Positions 1-8,470 of a DNA stretch of 64,000 nt are shown here, piece after piece. The translations under genes and the position numbers were made by a program. Under the pieces are notes generated by a model. That model worked only from the letters and a program-made list of their open reading frames with translations. It did no database searches and was not told where the DNA came from. Origin of the DNA: Actinacidiphila sp. DG2A-62 (GTDB lineage: Bacteria; Actinomycetota; Actinomycetes; Streptomycetales; Streptomycetaceae); assembly GCF_035825295.1 (NCBI RefSeq), contig NZ_JAYMGI010000002.1, positions 8,313,501 to 8,377,500 on the forward strand, written 5' to 3'. Numbering within the stretch: the first letter of the stretch is position 1; every line of letters begins with the position of its first letter.

Positions 1-213
1 GCCGCCGCCGTCATCGGCGGGGTCAGCCTGGTCGGCGGGCAGGGCCGGATCGTCGGCATCGTGGCCGGCACCGTCCTGCTGGAGCTGATCAACAACGGTC
101 TGACCACCCTGCAGATCAACTCCAACTACACCAACATCGTGCTCGGCTGCGTGCTGGGCCTGGCGATCACCGCCGACCGGCTGCGGGCCCGCGGCATCGC
201 CAGACGCGGCTGA
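1..213 (+). CDS. C-terminus of ribose-type (RbsC-like) ABC sugar permease, partial
   Basis: Open from the window edge to TGA at 211. The 70 visible residues hold a glycine-rich membrane stretch, then LINNGLTTLQINSNYTNIVLG and a short basic tail. NNGL.L..++..Y is typical of the last membrane segments of BPD_transp_2 permeases (RbsC, XylH). These proteins form the membrane channel of sugar importers, paired with a periplasmic binding protein and an RbsA-type ATPase that must lie upstream, outside the window. The substrate cannot be read from this fragment. Confidence 0.85.
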   Translation, partial: AAAVIGGVSLVGGQGRIVGIVAGTVLLELINNGLTTLQINSNYTNIVLGCVLGLAITADRLRARGIARRG

Positions 214-282
214 GCGCGCGGCGGGCGCGGCATCCGCGCCGCGCCCGCCGCCGCTCCGATCAGTGCGTCACCGGACCGGTGG

Positions 283-1701
283 TCAACTCGGCAGGTGCCA
301 CACCTGGTTGGCGCCGCCGGTGCAGTCCCAGATCTCCACCTGGGTGCCCGGTGTGGTCGACCAGCCCGTGTCGTCCAGGCACTTGCCCGACTGCGGATTG
401 AACAGCGACCCGTCCGAGCGCGGGATGAACACCTGCGACCCGGTGCCGTTGCAGTCGTAGAGGTCCACCGCCGTCCCGTTCGCGGTGCCCGCGGCGTACA
501 CGTCCAGGCACTTGCCCAGCACGTGCAGGGCGCTGCCGGCCTGGACCACGGTCCACTGCTGGGCCGCGGTGCCGTTGCAGGTGTAGACCTGCACCGGGTT
601 GTAGTTGGCGGTGCTCGCCGACCGGTCGTCCAGGCACAGGCCGCCGTAGCCGGTGATCTGGCCGCCGCCGGTGGGCGGCGGCGTGGTGCCCCCGCCGCCG
701 GTGGTGTACGCCGCCACGTAGCCGACGCTCATCGTGCCGCCCGAGGTGGTGCCGGAGTTCGGCGAGGTGCAGCCGCACACGCCGTTGGGGAAGGCGCCGC
801 CCATCGCCAGGTCGAAGATGATCATCAGGTTGTGGTCGTACGCCTGCTGCCAGACCGCCGTGCCCACCTGGCTCTCGCTGACGCTGAAGTACGAGGCGCC
901 GTCCAGGTAGAAGGTGATCGACTCGTTCGAGGTGTTGGTGCGGTCCAGGATCATGGAGTAGGTGTGGAACCCGGACTGGCAGCCGGAACACGCCCGCAGG
1001 CCGCTGCCGATGCCGTTGCCCTCGTTGCAGACGCCGCCGGGGGAGGTGCCGCAGTGGATCGTGCCGGCCACCTCGGAGAGCGCGTTGACGTCCTCCATGA
1101 TGTCGATCTCGCCGTTCTCGGGCCACTGGCCCTGCCCGAGCATCCAGAACGCCGGCCAGTAGCCGAGGCCGTTCGCCGGGCTCGGCTGCTGGATCGACGC
1201 GGTGACCTCGAGCTTGCCGCCGGCCGGTGCGCCCGCCACGGCGGTCGGCGTGTGGATGCGGCCGGACGTCCAGTTGGAACCGCTGCCCAGCGCGGTGATG
1301 TTCAGGTGGCCGTTGCCGTCCAGGTGCACGTTGGAGGTCGAGGTGGTCATGGTCTCGATCTCGCCGGTGCCGAAGTTGGAGCCCGGACCGGTGTCGTACG
1401 TCCACTTCGAGGAGTTCGGCGCGCTCCCGGAGGCGCCGCTGAAGTCGTCGCTGAACACGGTGGTCCAGCCGGACGGCGGCGGGGGCACGGTGACCGCGCT
1501 CGCGGCGGGCGCGCCGCCGGTGAACGCCGCCAGCACGCACAGCGCGGCGAGCGAGAGGACGGCGGCGAGGCGGCGTGCGGCGCGCCGCGCGGCGGAAGAC
1601 GGCCTCGCGGAAGGGGAAGCGGGCGTGGACGCGGGCGCGGGCGTGAACGTGGGCGCGGGCGCGCTCGGCGGCGCGTCCGCGGAGGACAGGGAGGATCTCA
1701 T
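283..1701 (-). CDS. Secreted GH16 endo-beta-1,3-glucanase-like hydrolase with C-terminal ricin-type lectin domain
   Basis: The 472-residue protein starts at ATG 1701, with GGAG six bases upstream; the frame stays open further upstream but without a ribosome site. A hydrophobic signal segment at about 44-69 ends in ASA, after an unusually long Ala/Pro/Thr-rich n-region. The GH16 domain covers roughly 75-345 and carries the catalytic ExDxxE motif: EIDIME at 198-203, with E198 as expected nucleophile and E203 as acid/base. A GGGGTTPPPTGGG linker leads to a beta-trefoil ricin/CBM13 domain with repeated QxW-like motifs (QQWTV, NQVWHL), expected to bind polysaccharide. The likely substrate is beta-1,3-glucan such as laminarin or fungal wall. 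Two operator-like sites lie upstream, in line with carbon-source control. Confidence 0.92.
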   Translation of the reverse strand: MRSSLSSADAPPSAPAPTFTPAPASTPASPSARPSSAARRAARRLAAVLSLAALCVLAAFTGGAPAASAVTVPPPPSGWTTVFSDDFSGASGSAPNSSKWTYDTGPGSNFGTGEIETMTTSTSNVHLDGNGHLNITALGSGSNWTSGRIHTPTAVAGAPAGGKLEVTASIQQPSPANGLGYWPAFWMLGQGQWPENGEIDIMEDVNALSEVAGTIHCGTSPGGVCNEGNGIGSGLRACSGCQSGFHTYSMILDRTNTSNESITFYLDGASYFSVSESQVGTAVWQQAYDHNLMIIFDLAMGGAFPNGVCGCTSPNSGTTSGGTMSVGYVAAYTTGGGGTTPPPTGGGQITGYGGLCLDDRSASTANYNPVQVYTCNGTAAQQWTVVQAGSALHVLGKCLDVYAAGTANGTAVDLYDCNGTGSQVFIPRSDGSLFNPQSGKCLDDTGWSTTPGTQVEIWDCTGGANQVWHLPS

Positions 1702-1895
1702 CGACGACTCCGTGGGGGGGGAGAGCCGGGACGGTGGCGGAGGCCGCGGCAGGCGGCGCGGTCGGCTCGGCGTGGGGGGGGTGTGCGAGGTGCTGTGCGG
1801 TGCGCGGTGCGCGGGGTGCGGTGCGTGCGTGTGGTGCGCGATGCGTGCCGCGTGGGTGGAGCGCGTGGTGCGATGTGGGCGACGATTGATTGAAA

Positions 1896-1937
1896 TTGGT
1901 CTATGCCAAGACGTCAAGAGGTGCGGAGAGCGCTTTC
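1896..1937 (-). promoter_or_regulatory. DasR-like (dre) site and adjacent AGCGCT palindrome upstream of the GH16 gene
   Basis: TTGGTCTATGCCAA at 1896-1909 is a dyad close to the Streptomyces dre element core (TGGTCTAGACCA), which binds the GlcNAc-responsive repressor DasR. About 18 bp on, GAGAGCGCTTTC is centred on AGCGCT (1929-1934), like operators of LacI-family sugar repressors such as CebR. Both lie about 200 bp upstream of the glucanase start. The match is seen in the sequence; which protein binds is inferred. Confidence 0.45.
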
Positions 1938-2032
1938 ACGCCCCAGTGCCTCGGCGGGCCCGGCGCCTCGCGGGGTCTGTGCGCGGTCTGTGCGTGGCCT
2001 GTGCGGCGTGCGGGCCGCACCACCGCGCGGAC

Positions 2033-2051
2033 CGCACCCTGGCAGGGTGCG
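2033..2051 (+). promoter_or_regulatory. Inverted repeat and -10-like element upstream of XRE regulator
   Basis: CGCACCCT-ggc-AGGGTGCG is a perfect 8-bp inverted repeat with a 3-bp spacer. CACACT at 2073-2078 resembles a -10 element and lies 6 bp before the ATG at 2085, so the regulator may be transcribed leaderless. The position suggests autoregulation. Confidence 0.45.
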
Positions 2052-2084
2052 GCACCGCCGCGCCGCGCGGCCCACACTGAAGGC

Positions 2085-2990
2085 ATGAACCGACAGGGGC
2101 AGCTCGCCGACTTCCTCCAGGCCCGCCGACGCCAGGTGCGCCCCGCCGACGTGGGCCTTCCCACCTACGGGGACCGGCGCCGGGTGCCGGGACTGCGCAG
2201 GGAGGAACTCGCCCTGCTCGCCGGGGTCAGCGTCCCCTATTACGCGCGGCTGGAGCAGGGCCAGGCGCTGGGCGCCTCGGCGGAGGTGCTGGACGCCATC
2301 GCCTCGGCCCTGCGGCTGGACGAACCCGAGCGGGAGCACCTGCACGCGCTCGCCGAGCAGCCGCGCCGGCGGCGCGCCGCGCGCCCGCGCCCGGAGCGGG
2401 TCACCCCCGAGACCCGGGCGCTGCTCGCGGCGCTCGGCGACACCCCGGCCGTCGTCCTCGGACGCCGCACCGACGTGCTCGCCTGGAACCGCGCGGGCCA
2501 CGCGCTGTTCGCCGGCCACCTCGGCGCCGCCGATCCCGACACGCCGGACACGCGGCCCTGCATGGCGCGGCTGGTCTTCCTCGACCCGCACACCCGGGAG
2601 CTCTACGCGCGCTGGGAGGACAAGGCCAAGGCCGTGGTGGGGGGCCTGCGCATCACCGCGAGGGAGTTCCCCGACGATCCGGGACTGGCCGCGCTGATCG
2701 GCGAGTTGACGATGCGCAGCCCGGACTTCGCCCGCTGGTGGGCCGACCACCAGGTGGTGGCGTGCGACGTCGCCGCCTACACGATGCGGCATCCGCTGGT
2801 CGGCGAGCTGACCCTCACCCAGCAGACCCTGCAGAGCCCCGGCGGTCGCGGCCCGCGCATCGTCGTCGCGACGGCCGAGGAGGGGTCGGCCGCGCAGGCG
2901 GCCCTCACCCTGCTCACCCACGGGCTCGCGCGCGGCGAGCCGGCCCGGCGGCCCGCCGCACGGCCTTCCACCGCGGCGCCCTCCGCGTAG
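2085..2990 (+). CDS. XRE-family helix-turn-helix regulator with MmyB-like ligand-binding domain
   Basis: 301 residues. The N-terminal HTH has the family hallmark VPGLRREELALLAGVSVPYYARLEQG at about 27-52, followed by a spacer and a PAS-like MmyB domain (residues ~105-270) with the typical VLGRRTDVLAWNRAGHALF and HPLVGELTL segments. MmyB-type regulators are single-domain transcription factors thought to bind a small, possibly fatty-acid-like ligand, and they commonly control neighbouring oxidoreductases. The ATG at 2085 is chosen because it starts the conserved HTH; the frame is open upstream. The inverted repeat at 2033-2051 is a good autoregulatory site. A paralogue lies at 4125-4979. Confidence 0.88.
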   Translation: MNRQGQLADFLQARRRQVRPADVGLPTYGDRRRVPGLRREELALLAGVSVPYYARLEQGQALGASAEVLDAIASALRLDEPEREHLHALAEQPRRRRAARPRPERVTPETRALLAALGDTPAVVLGRRTDVLAWNRAGHALFAGHLGAADPDTPDTRPCMARLVFLDPHTRELYARWEDKAKAVVGGLRITAREFPDDPGLAALIGELTMRSPDFARWWADHQVVACDVAAYTMRHPLVGELTLTQQTLQSPGGRGPRIVVATAEEGSAAQAALTLLTHGLARGEPARRPAARPSTAAPSA

Positions 2991-3141
2991 AGCCCCTCGA
3001 CCGCCGCGCGCCGGCGGCGGCGTCCACCGCCCCGCGCCCGGCGTAGCGCCCACCGGCCCCCGCTCCCTGCCCGCCCGTCACGGCAGCGGAGCCGGTGCCC
3101 CCTGCCCGCGCACCACCCGCACCGACCCGAAGAAGGACCAG

Positions 3142-4137
3142 ATGTCCGTTTCCCGTGTCTCCCTGCTCGCATCCGCCGCGCTGGCCGCCGCCGTGACGCT
3201 CACCGGGTTCTGCCCGCCCGGCGGCGGACCCTCGGTGGCCGACGCTCATGTCGTCGTCCACTTCGACGCGGGCGCCGGCCAGTCGCCGGAGAACGTCGCG
3301 CTCGAACCCGGCGGCGGCCTCGCGGTCACCTTCGCCGGCGCCCGGCAGATCGCCGAGATCACGCCTGAGGGGTGCACCCGAGTGCTGGCCGCCCTGCCCG
3401 CCCCCGCCGACGGCGGCGTCCACACGCCCGCGCTCGGCTTCCCGCTGACCACGGGCCTGGTGCGCGCCGCCGACGGCACGCTCTACGTCCTCTACGCCAC
3501 CGGCACCGCCGACCTCACCGGGCTGTGGCGGCTGCGCCCCGGCGGACGCCCCGAGCGCATCGCCGCGCTGCCGGCCGACGGCCTGCCCAACGGACTGGCC
3601 CTGGACGCGGGGACCGGCACGCTGTACGTCGCGGACTCGGTGCGCGGCGCGGTCTACCGGGTGCCGGTGTCCGGCGGCTCGCCGCAGGTGTGGAGCCACG
3701 CCCCCGAGCTGGCCTCCACCGGCTTCCTGGGTGTCAACGGCCTGAAGGTGCACGGCGGTTCGCTGTGGGCGACCAACCTCGACCGGGGGACCGTGCTGCG
3801 CCTGCCGATCACCGGCGACGGCTCGGCGGGACGTCCGCGCACCGTCGCCGCCGGCCTGGCCGGGATCGACGACTTCGCCTTCACCGGCCACGGGGACGAC
3901 ATCGCCGCCGCCCTCAACGTCCCCGACCAGGTGGTGCTGGTGCGCGGCGACGGCAGCCACGCCACCCTCCTCGGCGCGGCCGACGGCCTGGACGGACCCA
4001 CCTCGGTCGCGCTGCGCGGCAGCACCCTGTACGTGCTCAGCGCCGCCTACACCACTGGGAAGGACCCCAACCTCCTGGCCGGCCGCCTGGTCCGCCGACC
4101 CGCCGGCGAACAGGACGGCACGCCCTACCGCGGGTAG
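3142..4137 (+). CDS. Secreted SMP-30/gluconolactonase-like beta-propeller protein
   Basis: 331 residues with a signal peptide (hydrophobic stretch ~7-24; exported form begins near the ADAH segment). The body has repeated beta-propeller motifs such as PNGLALDAGTGTLYVADS and VNGLKVHGGSLWATNLDRGTVLRLPI, typical of the SMP-30/Gluconolactonase/LRE-like and ScyD-type extracytoplasmic families. Members hydrolyse lactones or bind metals, but the substrate here is unknown. AAGAAGGA precedes the ATG. Its end overlaps the convergent XRE gene by 13 bp. Confidence 0.8.
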   Translation: MSVSRVSLLASAALAAAVTLTGFCPPGGGPSVADAHVVVHFDAGAGQSPENVALEPGGGLAVTFAGARQIAEITPEGCTRVLAALPAPADGGVHTPALGFPLTTGLVRAADGTLYVLYATGTADLTGLWRLRPGGRPERIAALPADGLPNGLALDAGTGTLYVADSVRGAVYRVPVSGGSPQVWSHAPELASTGFLGVNGLKVHGGSLWATNLDRGTVLRLPITGDGSAGRPRTVAAGLAGIDDFAFTGHGDDIAAALNVPDQVVLVRGDGSHATLLGAADGLDGPTSVALRGSTLYVLSAAYTTGKDPNLLAGRLVRRPAGEQDGTPYRG

Positions 4138-4979
4138 TGGCTCGCCCCCGCGCCGAGGACGTCCAGCAGGGCCAGCGCCTCGGCGCCGGGGGAGCCCGGC
4201 GGCGCGCTGTAGAGCACGAGGTGCTGGTCGCTGTCGGTGAGGGCGAGGTTGTCGCAGTCGACGGTGATCTCCCCGACCGTCGGGTGGCGGAAGGTCTTGG
4301 TGAGCGTCGGCACGGGCTGGACGTCGTGGCGCTCCCAGAGCCGGGCGAAGTCCGCGCTGGTGTCACGCAGTTCGCCGACCAGGCCGGTCACCGCGGGATC
4401 GGCGGGATAGCGGGCGCAGGCGGCGCGCAGCTGCGTCACGACGCCCAGCCGGAACTCGGCGGCGTCGGAGAGCCCGTAGGGCGACGCGCCGTCCTGCCCC
4501 GGCCCGGGGAACGCCCGGCGCGCGAGGTTGCGCCCCTCGGGCGGGAGCCGGTCGAAGTCCTCCATGAGCGCGGCCGCGAGGTCGTTCCAGGCGAGCACCT
4601 CGAACACCGCGGACATCACGAAGCCGGCCGTGCGCGGCAGCCGCTGGAGAAGTGCGAGGACGCTGGGCCGGACGTCGCGCCGGTGCGTCCTGGCGCCGGC
4701 CGCCGGCGCGGTGCCGGCCAGGAGGTGCAGGTGGTCGGACTCGGCGTCGGTCAGCCGCAGGGCGCCCGCGATCCCGGCGAGGACCTCGGCCGACGGGCGC
4801 GGCGCCCGGCCCTGTTCGAGCCGGACGTAGTACTCCGTGGAGATGTGCGCCAGGACCGCGATCTCCTCGCGGCGCAGCCCCGGGGTCCTGCGCCGAGGAC
4901 CGGAGGGGAGACCGACGTCCTGTGGCCGCAGCCGCTCACGGCGGCTGCGGAGGAATGCCCCGAGTTCCTGTTTGTCCAT
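4125..4979 (-). CDS. XRE-family regulator with MmyB-like ligand-binding domain, divergent from an SDR
   Basis: 284 residues from ATG 4979. HTH with RTPGLRREEIAVLAHISTEYYVRLEQG at ~27-53, then an MmyB domain containing VFEVLAWNDLAAALM and FRHPTVGEITVDCDNL. Same family as the gene at 2085-2990. It is divergent from the short-chain dehydrogenase at 5065 across an 85-bp spacer, the classic arrangement for an MmyB-type repressor and its target. An in-frame extension of the reading frame runs antisense through the SDR and is a composition artefact. Confidence 0.88.
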   Translation of the reverse strand: MDKQELGAFLRSRRERLRPQDVGLPSGPRRRTPGLRREEIAVLAHISTEYYVRLEQGRAPRPSAEVLAGIAGALRLTDAESDHLHLLAGTAPAAGARTHRRDVRPSVLALLQRLPRTAGFVMSAVFEVLAWNDLAAALMEDFDRLPPEGRNLARRAFPGPGQDGASPYGLSDAAEFRLGVVTQLRAACARYPADPAVTGLVGELRDTSADFARLWERHDVQPVPTLTKTFRHPTVGEITVDCDNLALTDSDQHLVLYSAPPGSPGAEALALLDVLGAGASHYPR

Positions 4980-5064
4980 GGGGCCAGTGTCCCCGCCTGC
5001 CGGCGGCCGATCGTAGTACTGGCTGTGCCTGTATCCGCTCGCTGGCCGGAACGACGGTGGTGGC

Positions 5065-5853
5065 ATGACAGGAGAAACCCACACCACCGCACCCATCGGC
5101 CTGCTCACCGGCAAGGTCGTCCTCGTCACCGGCGCCAGCCGCGGCATCGGCGCGGCCGCGGCCCGGCTGTTCGCCGCCGAGGGCGCCGCCGTCGTGCTCG
5201 CGGCGCGCGGTGCCGACGCCCTGGAGAAGATCGCCGCCGAGATCCGCGCCGGCGGCGGCGCCGCCGACGCGGTCCCCCTGGACCTCGCCGACCGCGCGAG
5301 CATCCGCGCCGCCGTCGACCGCGTCGCAGAGCTGCACGGACGGCTCGACGGCGCCTTCAACAACGGCGCGGTCCCGCAGCGGCAGGTCGGCCCGGTCGAG
5401 ACCACCAGCGACGAGGACATCGACGAGCAGTTCGCCGTGAACTTTCGGGCGCACTGGACCGCCATGACCGCCGAGGCCGCCCTCATGCGGCGGGGCGGCG
5501 GCGGGGCCATCGTCAACACGTCCAGCATCGGCAGCCGCCGCGCGAACCCGGCCCTGCCCGCCTACGGCGCCATGAAGCGCGCGCTCAACAGCCTCACCGA
5601 GACCGCCGCGGTGAACTGGGCCGGCGACCGGATCCGGGTCAACGGCATCACCCCCGGCGGCACCTCCACCGAGATGATCGACGCCTGGGAAGCGGCGAGC
5701 CCCGGCACCGTCGAGCGGATGACCAGGTCGATCCCGCTGGGCGCGATGGCCGAGCCCCGGCAGATCGCCGAGGCGGCCGCGTGGCTGCTCAGCGATCGGG
5801 CCTCCTACGTGACCGGCGCGATCCTGCCGGTCGACGGCGGCGCCGGCGCCTGA
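5065..5853 (+). CDS. Short-chain dehydrogenase/reductase (SDR), probable NAD(P)H-dependent
   Basis: 262 residues with a complete classical SDR signature: cofactor motif TGASRGIG at 22-29, catalytic S154, Y167 and K171 (YGAMK), PGG segment near 190, and C-terminal SYVTGAILPVDGG. These enzymes reduce carbonyls or oxidise alcohols in the cytosol; the substrate is not evident. The divergent XRE/MmyB gene is its likely regulator. The start ATG 5065 is the first in the frame and fits family length. Confidence 0.92.
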   Translation: MTGETHTTAPIGLLTGKVVLVTGASRGIGAAAARLFAAEGAAVVLAARGADALEKIAAEIRAGGGAADAVPLDLADRASIRAAVDRVAELHGRLDGAFNNGAVPQRQVGPVETTSDEDIDEQFAVNFRAHWTAMTAEAALMRRGGGGAIVNTSSIGSRRANPALPAYGAMKRALNSLTETAAVNWAGDRIRVNGITPGGTSTEMIDAWEAASPGTVERMTRSIPLGAMAEPRQIAEAAAWLLSDRASYVTGAILPVDGGAGA

Positions 5854-5903
5854 CCGGGCCGGCCCGGCGCAGGGCGCGAGGGACAGCGCGTGCCGCGGCT
5901 CGC

Positions 5904-5951
5904 TTGCGAAGCGGAACATTGCTCCGTATGATTTTCGGAGCGGTGTTCCGC
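5904..5951 (+). promoter_or_regulatory. Promoter with overlapping 16-bp inverted repeat (repressor operator)
   Basis: TTGCGA (5904-5909) and TATGAT (5927-5932) are spaced by exactly 17 bp and make a near-consensus housekeeping promoter. A 16-bp inverted repeat (5911-5926 and 5936-5951, arms starting GCGGAACA and ending TGTTCCGC, 14 of 16 bases matching) covers the spacer, the -10 and the start site. A repressor bound here would block the alpha/beta hydrolase operon; the layout is typical of TetR operators. A second reading, as a stem-loop ending the SDR transcript (T-run at 5952-5956), is possible. Confidence 0.6.
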
Positions 5952-6033
5952 TTTTTATGATGCCCCGAGCGGCGCCCCCGGCGGCCACGCCGTGCGGCGG
6001 CCCGCCGCTCCTCTTGTCCCGAACGGATGTCAC

Positions 6034-6993
6034 ATGACCACACATCACTCCACCCCGTCGGACGCCCCGGCCGCCGACGCGGCCACCGGCGCCGCCACCC
6101 CGCTCGTCTCCGTCAAGCCGGTCGTCGTCCCGGCGCCGGACCGCGGCGAGGACCTGCGCGTGCGGGTGTCCGCCCCGACGACGGGCCGGGACCTGCCCGT
6201 CGTCGTCTTCTCGCACGGCTTCGGCTGGTCCCTGGACGGCTACGCGCCGCTCGCGGACTTCTGGGCGGCGCACGGTTTCGTGGTGGTCCAGCCCACCCAC
6301 CTGGACTCCCGGTCGCTGGCCCTGCCGCCGGAGGACCCCCGCACCCCGCTGATCTGGCGCATCCGCGTGGACGACCTGACCCGGGTGCTGGACCGCCTCG
6401 ACCTGGTCGAGGACGCGGTGCCCGGCCTCGCCGGGCGGGTCGACCGCGGCCGCGTCGCGGTCGCCGGGCACTCCTGGGGCGGCCAGACGGCGAGCATGCT
6501 GCTGGGCGCCCGCGTCCTGGACGCCGACGGCGGCACCGGCGAGGACCGGTCCGACCCGCGGGTGTCCGCGGGCGTGCTGCTCGCCACGCCCGGCACCGGC
6601 GGCGCCGACCTGACGCCGTTCGCCGCGGAGAACTTCGCCTTCATGAACCCCGATTTCAGCGCGCTGGCCACGCCGTCCCTCGTCGTCGCGGGCGACCACG
6701 ACCAGTCCGCGCTGTCGGTCCGCGGCCCGGACTGGTTCACCGACCCCTACCGGCTGAGCCCGGGCGCCACGAGCCTGCTCACGCTGTTCGGCGCCGAGCA
6801 CGGCCTCGGCGGCATCGTCGGCGAGGGCAGCAAGGAGACCACCGACGAGAGCCCCGAGCGCGTCGCCCTCGTCCAGCGGGTCACCACGGCCTACCTGCGC
6901 GGCGCGCTCGGCGTCGACCCGGCCGCCTGGAAGACGGCGGTCGCGGAACTGGCGGCGGCCCCCGACCCGCTCGGCCGGATCGAGGAGAAGTGA
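6034..6993 (+). CDS. Alpha/beta hydrolase (chlorophyllase / PAF-acetylhydrolase-like)
   Basis: 319 residues from ATG 6034. The oxyanion segment VVVFSHGFGWSLDGY (~51-65) and nucleophile elbow GHSWGG with Ser147 mark a dienelactone hydrolase/PAF-AH/chlorophyllase-type serine esterase; a candidate acid and His lie in AGDHDQ and GAEHGLGG near 230-265. No signal peptide, so cytoplasmic. An in-frame GTG lies 42 bp upstream, but the ATG sits better relative to the promoter at 5904-5932. The next gene overlaps its stop by four bases (GTGA), implying one operon. Confidence 0.88.
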   Translation: MTTHHSTPSDAPAADAATGAATPLVSVKPVVVPAPDRGEDLRVRVSAPTTGRDLPVVVFSHGFGWSLDGYAPLADFWAAHGFVVVQPTHLDSRSLALPPEDPRTPLIWRIRVDDLTRVLDRLDLVEDAVPGLAGRVDRGRVAVAGHSWGGQTASMLLGARVLDADGGTGEDRSDPRVSAGVLLATPGTGGADLTPFAAENFAFMNPDFSALATPSLVVAGDHDQSALSVRGPDWFTDPYRLSPGATSLLTLFGAEHGLGGIVGEGSKETTDESPERVALVQRVTTAYLRGALGVDPAAWKTAVAELAAAPDPLGRIEEK

Positions 6994-7370
6994 CGCCGTC
7001 CGCCTGGCCGCCCGGGGTCCTCGCCGGCCTCGCCGCCCGCGACGACTTCCACGTCGCGCCCTACCGTGAGGACGGCGTGACGCCCGGCACCCTGATCCGG
7101 GTCTGGTCGGCCGTCGTGGACGGCGCGGTCTACGTCAGGTCCGCCAACCCGGCGTCCCGCTGGTTCGCCGCCGCGGTGCGGGAGCGCGCCGGGATCGTCA
7201 GGACCGCCGGCGACGAGGGCGCGGCCACTTTCGCGCCGGTCGCCGACGAGGCGCTGAAGGACCGGGTCGACGCGGCGTACACGGCGAAGTACGCGGCCGA
7301 TCCGTACTACTCGGCGGGGCTGCTGGAGCGCTCCCGCCACCAGATCGCCGAGGTGCGCCCGGCCGGCTAG
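6990..7370 (+). CDS. DUF2255 family protein
   Basis: 126 residues from GTG 6990, which overlaps the hydrolase stop (GTGA). Motifs TLIRVWSAVVDGAVYVRSANPASRWFAAAVRERAGIV and AAYTAKYAADPYY match DUF2255, small proteins related to the split-barrel flavin-binding/F420 nitroreductase fold. The function is unknown. Translational coupling suggests it acts with the upstream hydrolase. Confidence 0.82.
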   Translation: MTPSAWPPGVLAGLAARDDFHVAPYREDGVTPGTLIRVWSAVVDGAVYVRSANPASRWFAAAVRERAGIVRTAGDEGAATFAPVADEALKDRVDAAYTAKYAADPYYSAGLLERSRHQIAEVRPAG

Positions 7371-7600
7371 GGCCCGCGACCCCGTCGGCGTCCACGTGAG
7401 CGGACGCGGGGTCCGTCCGCCGGCCCGGCGCGGGGCCGGCGGACGGAGCGGTCCGGCGGGCGCGGGCCGTTCAACCCGATGGCGTTCCCGTCGTCCGCGC
7501 CCGACCCGGCCGGACGCCGGGCCGTGCGGACGGCCGCGACCGCGCGGGACGGATGCCGCGCGGGACGGACGCCGTGCGGACCGGTGCGCCGCGCGGGAAT

Positions 7601-7635
7601 CGCTGTGGACGGGCGTCCACAGCGTTGCGTACGCT
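7601..7635 (+). promoter_or_regulatory. Perfect 11-bp palindrome plus -10 element (TetR autoregulatory operator)
   Basis: An 11-bp arm CGCTGTGGACG (7601-7611), a 2-bp spacer, and its exact complement CGTCCACAGCG (7614-7624). TACGCT at 7630-7635 looks like a -10, followed 8 bp later by ATG 7643. This is a strong operator candidate for the TetR protein encoded just downstream. Confidence 0.6.
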
Positions 7636-7642
7636 CGGCCGC

Positions 7643-8307
7643 ATGATCACCGAGACCTCCGCGGGGGACCGGGCCCGCGCCGCCGGCCGGCTCCCCGGGG
7701 CCGGGCCCGACCGGGCCGGGCGCCCCGGCGGCGGGCACGCGGCCGGGACCGGCCCGGGGAGCGGGTCCGCCGCACGCGCCGCTACGACCCCGGCCGCCGC
7801 GAGCGGCTGATCGCCGCCGCGCTCGAGGTGATCGCCGAGCACGGCGTGGCCGGCGCCTCCCACCGCGTCATCGCACGCGCCGCCGATGTGCCGCTCGGGT
7901 CGACCACCTACCACTTCCGCACCCTCGACGACCTGCTCGCGGCGGCCTTCAGCCACCACGCGCAGGTGATCGCCGACGCGCTGGAGAAGCGGATGCGCGC
8001 CGCCGCCGACCGGGAGGCGGCGCTCGAATCGCTCGCGCAGCACCTGGCGCGCGACCTGCTCGCGCCCGAGCGCGCGCTGGTCCTCGCGGTCGAGCTGTAC
8101 CTCGCCGCGGCCCGCAGGCCCGAGCTGCGCACGGTCACCGAGTCCTGGATGCTGCGCAGCCGGCGCGCCCTGGAACGACACTTCGACCCCGTCACCGCGC
8201 GCGAGCTGGACGCGCTGGTCGAGGGGCTCGTCCTGCACCAGGCGCTGTCCACCGACCCCCTGTCCGCCGCCCAGGTACGGCACGCGCTGCGCCGTATCAC
8301 CCGCTGA
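7643..8307 (+). CDS. TetR/AcrR-family repressor; N-terminus apparently out of frame
   Basis: The conserved part (RRTRRYDPGRRERLIAAALE... to 8307) has a full TetR HTH (GVAGASHRVIARAADVPLGSTTYHF) and an all-helical ligand domain. Its frame has no ATG, GTG or TTG between 7399 and 7800. The best start, ATG 7643, sits ideally behind the operator and -10 but is in another frame that stops at 7810. One base missing between about 7660 and 7760, a stretch of G/C runs, would join the two. Either the sequence lacks a base or translation starts unusually. Probable targets are itself, the MFS gene downstream or the hydrolase operon. Confidence 0.72.
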
Positions 8308-8470
8308 CGGCCCCGCCGCAGCCGCCGAACCCTGGCGGCGGCCGACCGCAGCCGCCGAGCCTTGCGCCCCCGCCGTCGCCCGCCGTACCCGACCCGTACC
8401 GACCGCACCCGCCGCCGGCACCCCGCCCGGGGGACCCCGGCACGCCCACGACCCCCCGGAGCGCCCGCCC

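Noticed and set aside
5911..5956. Inverted repeat with T-run considered only as a terminator
   Set aside because: A near-consensus promoter with 17-bp spacing lies exactly across it, so an operator is the better reading, though both could be true.
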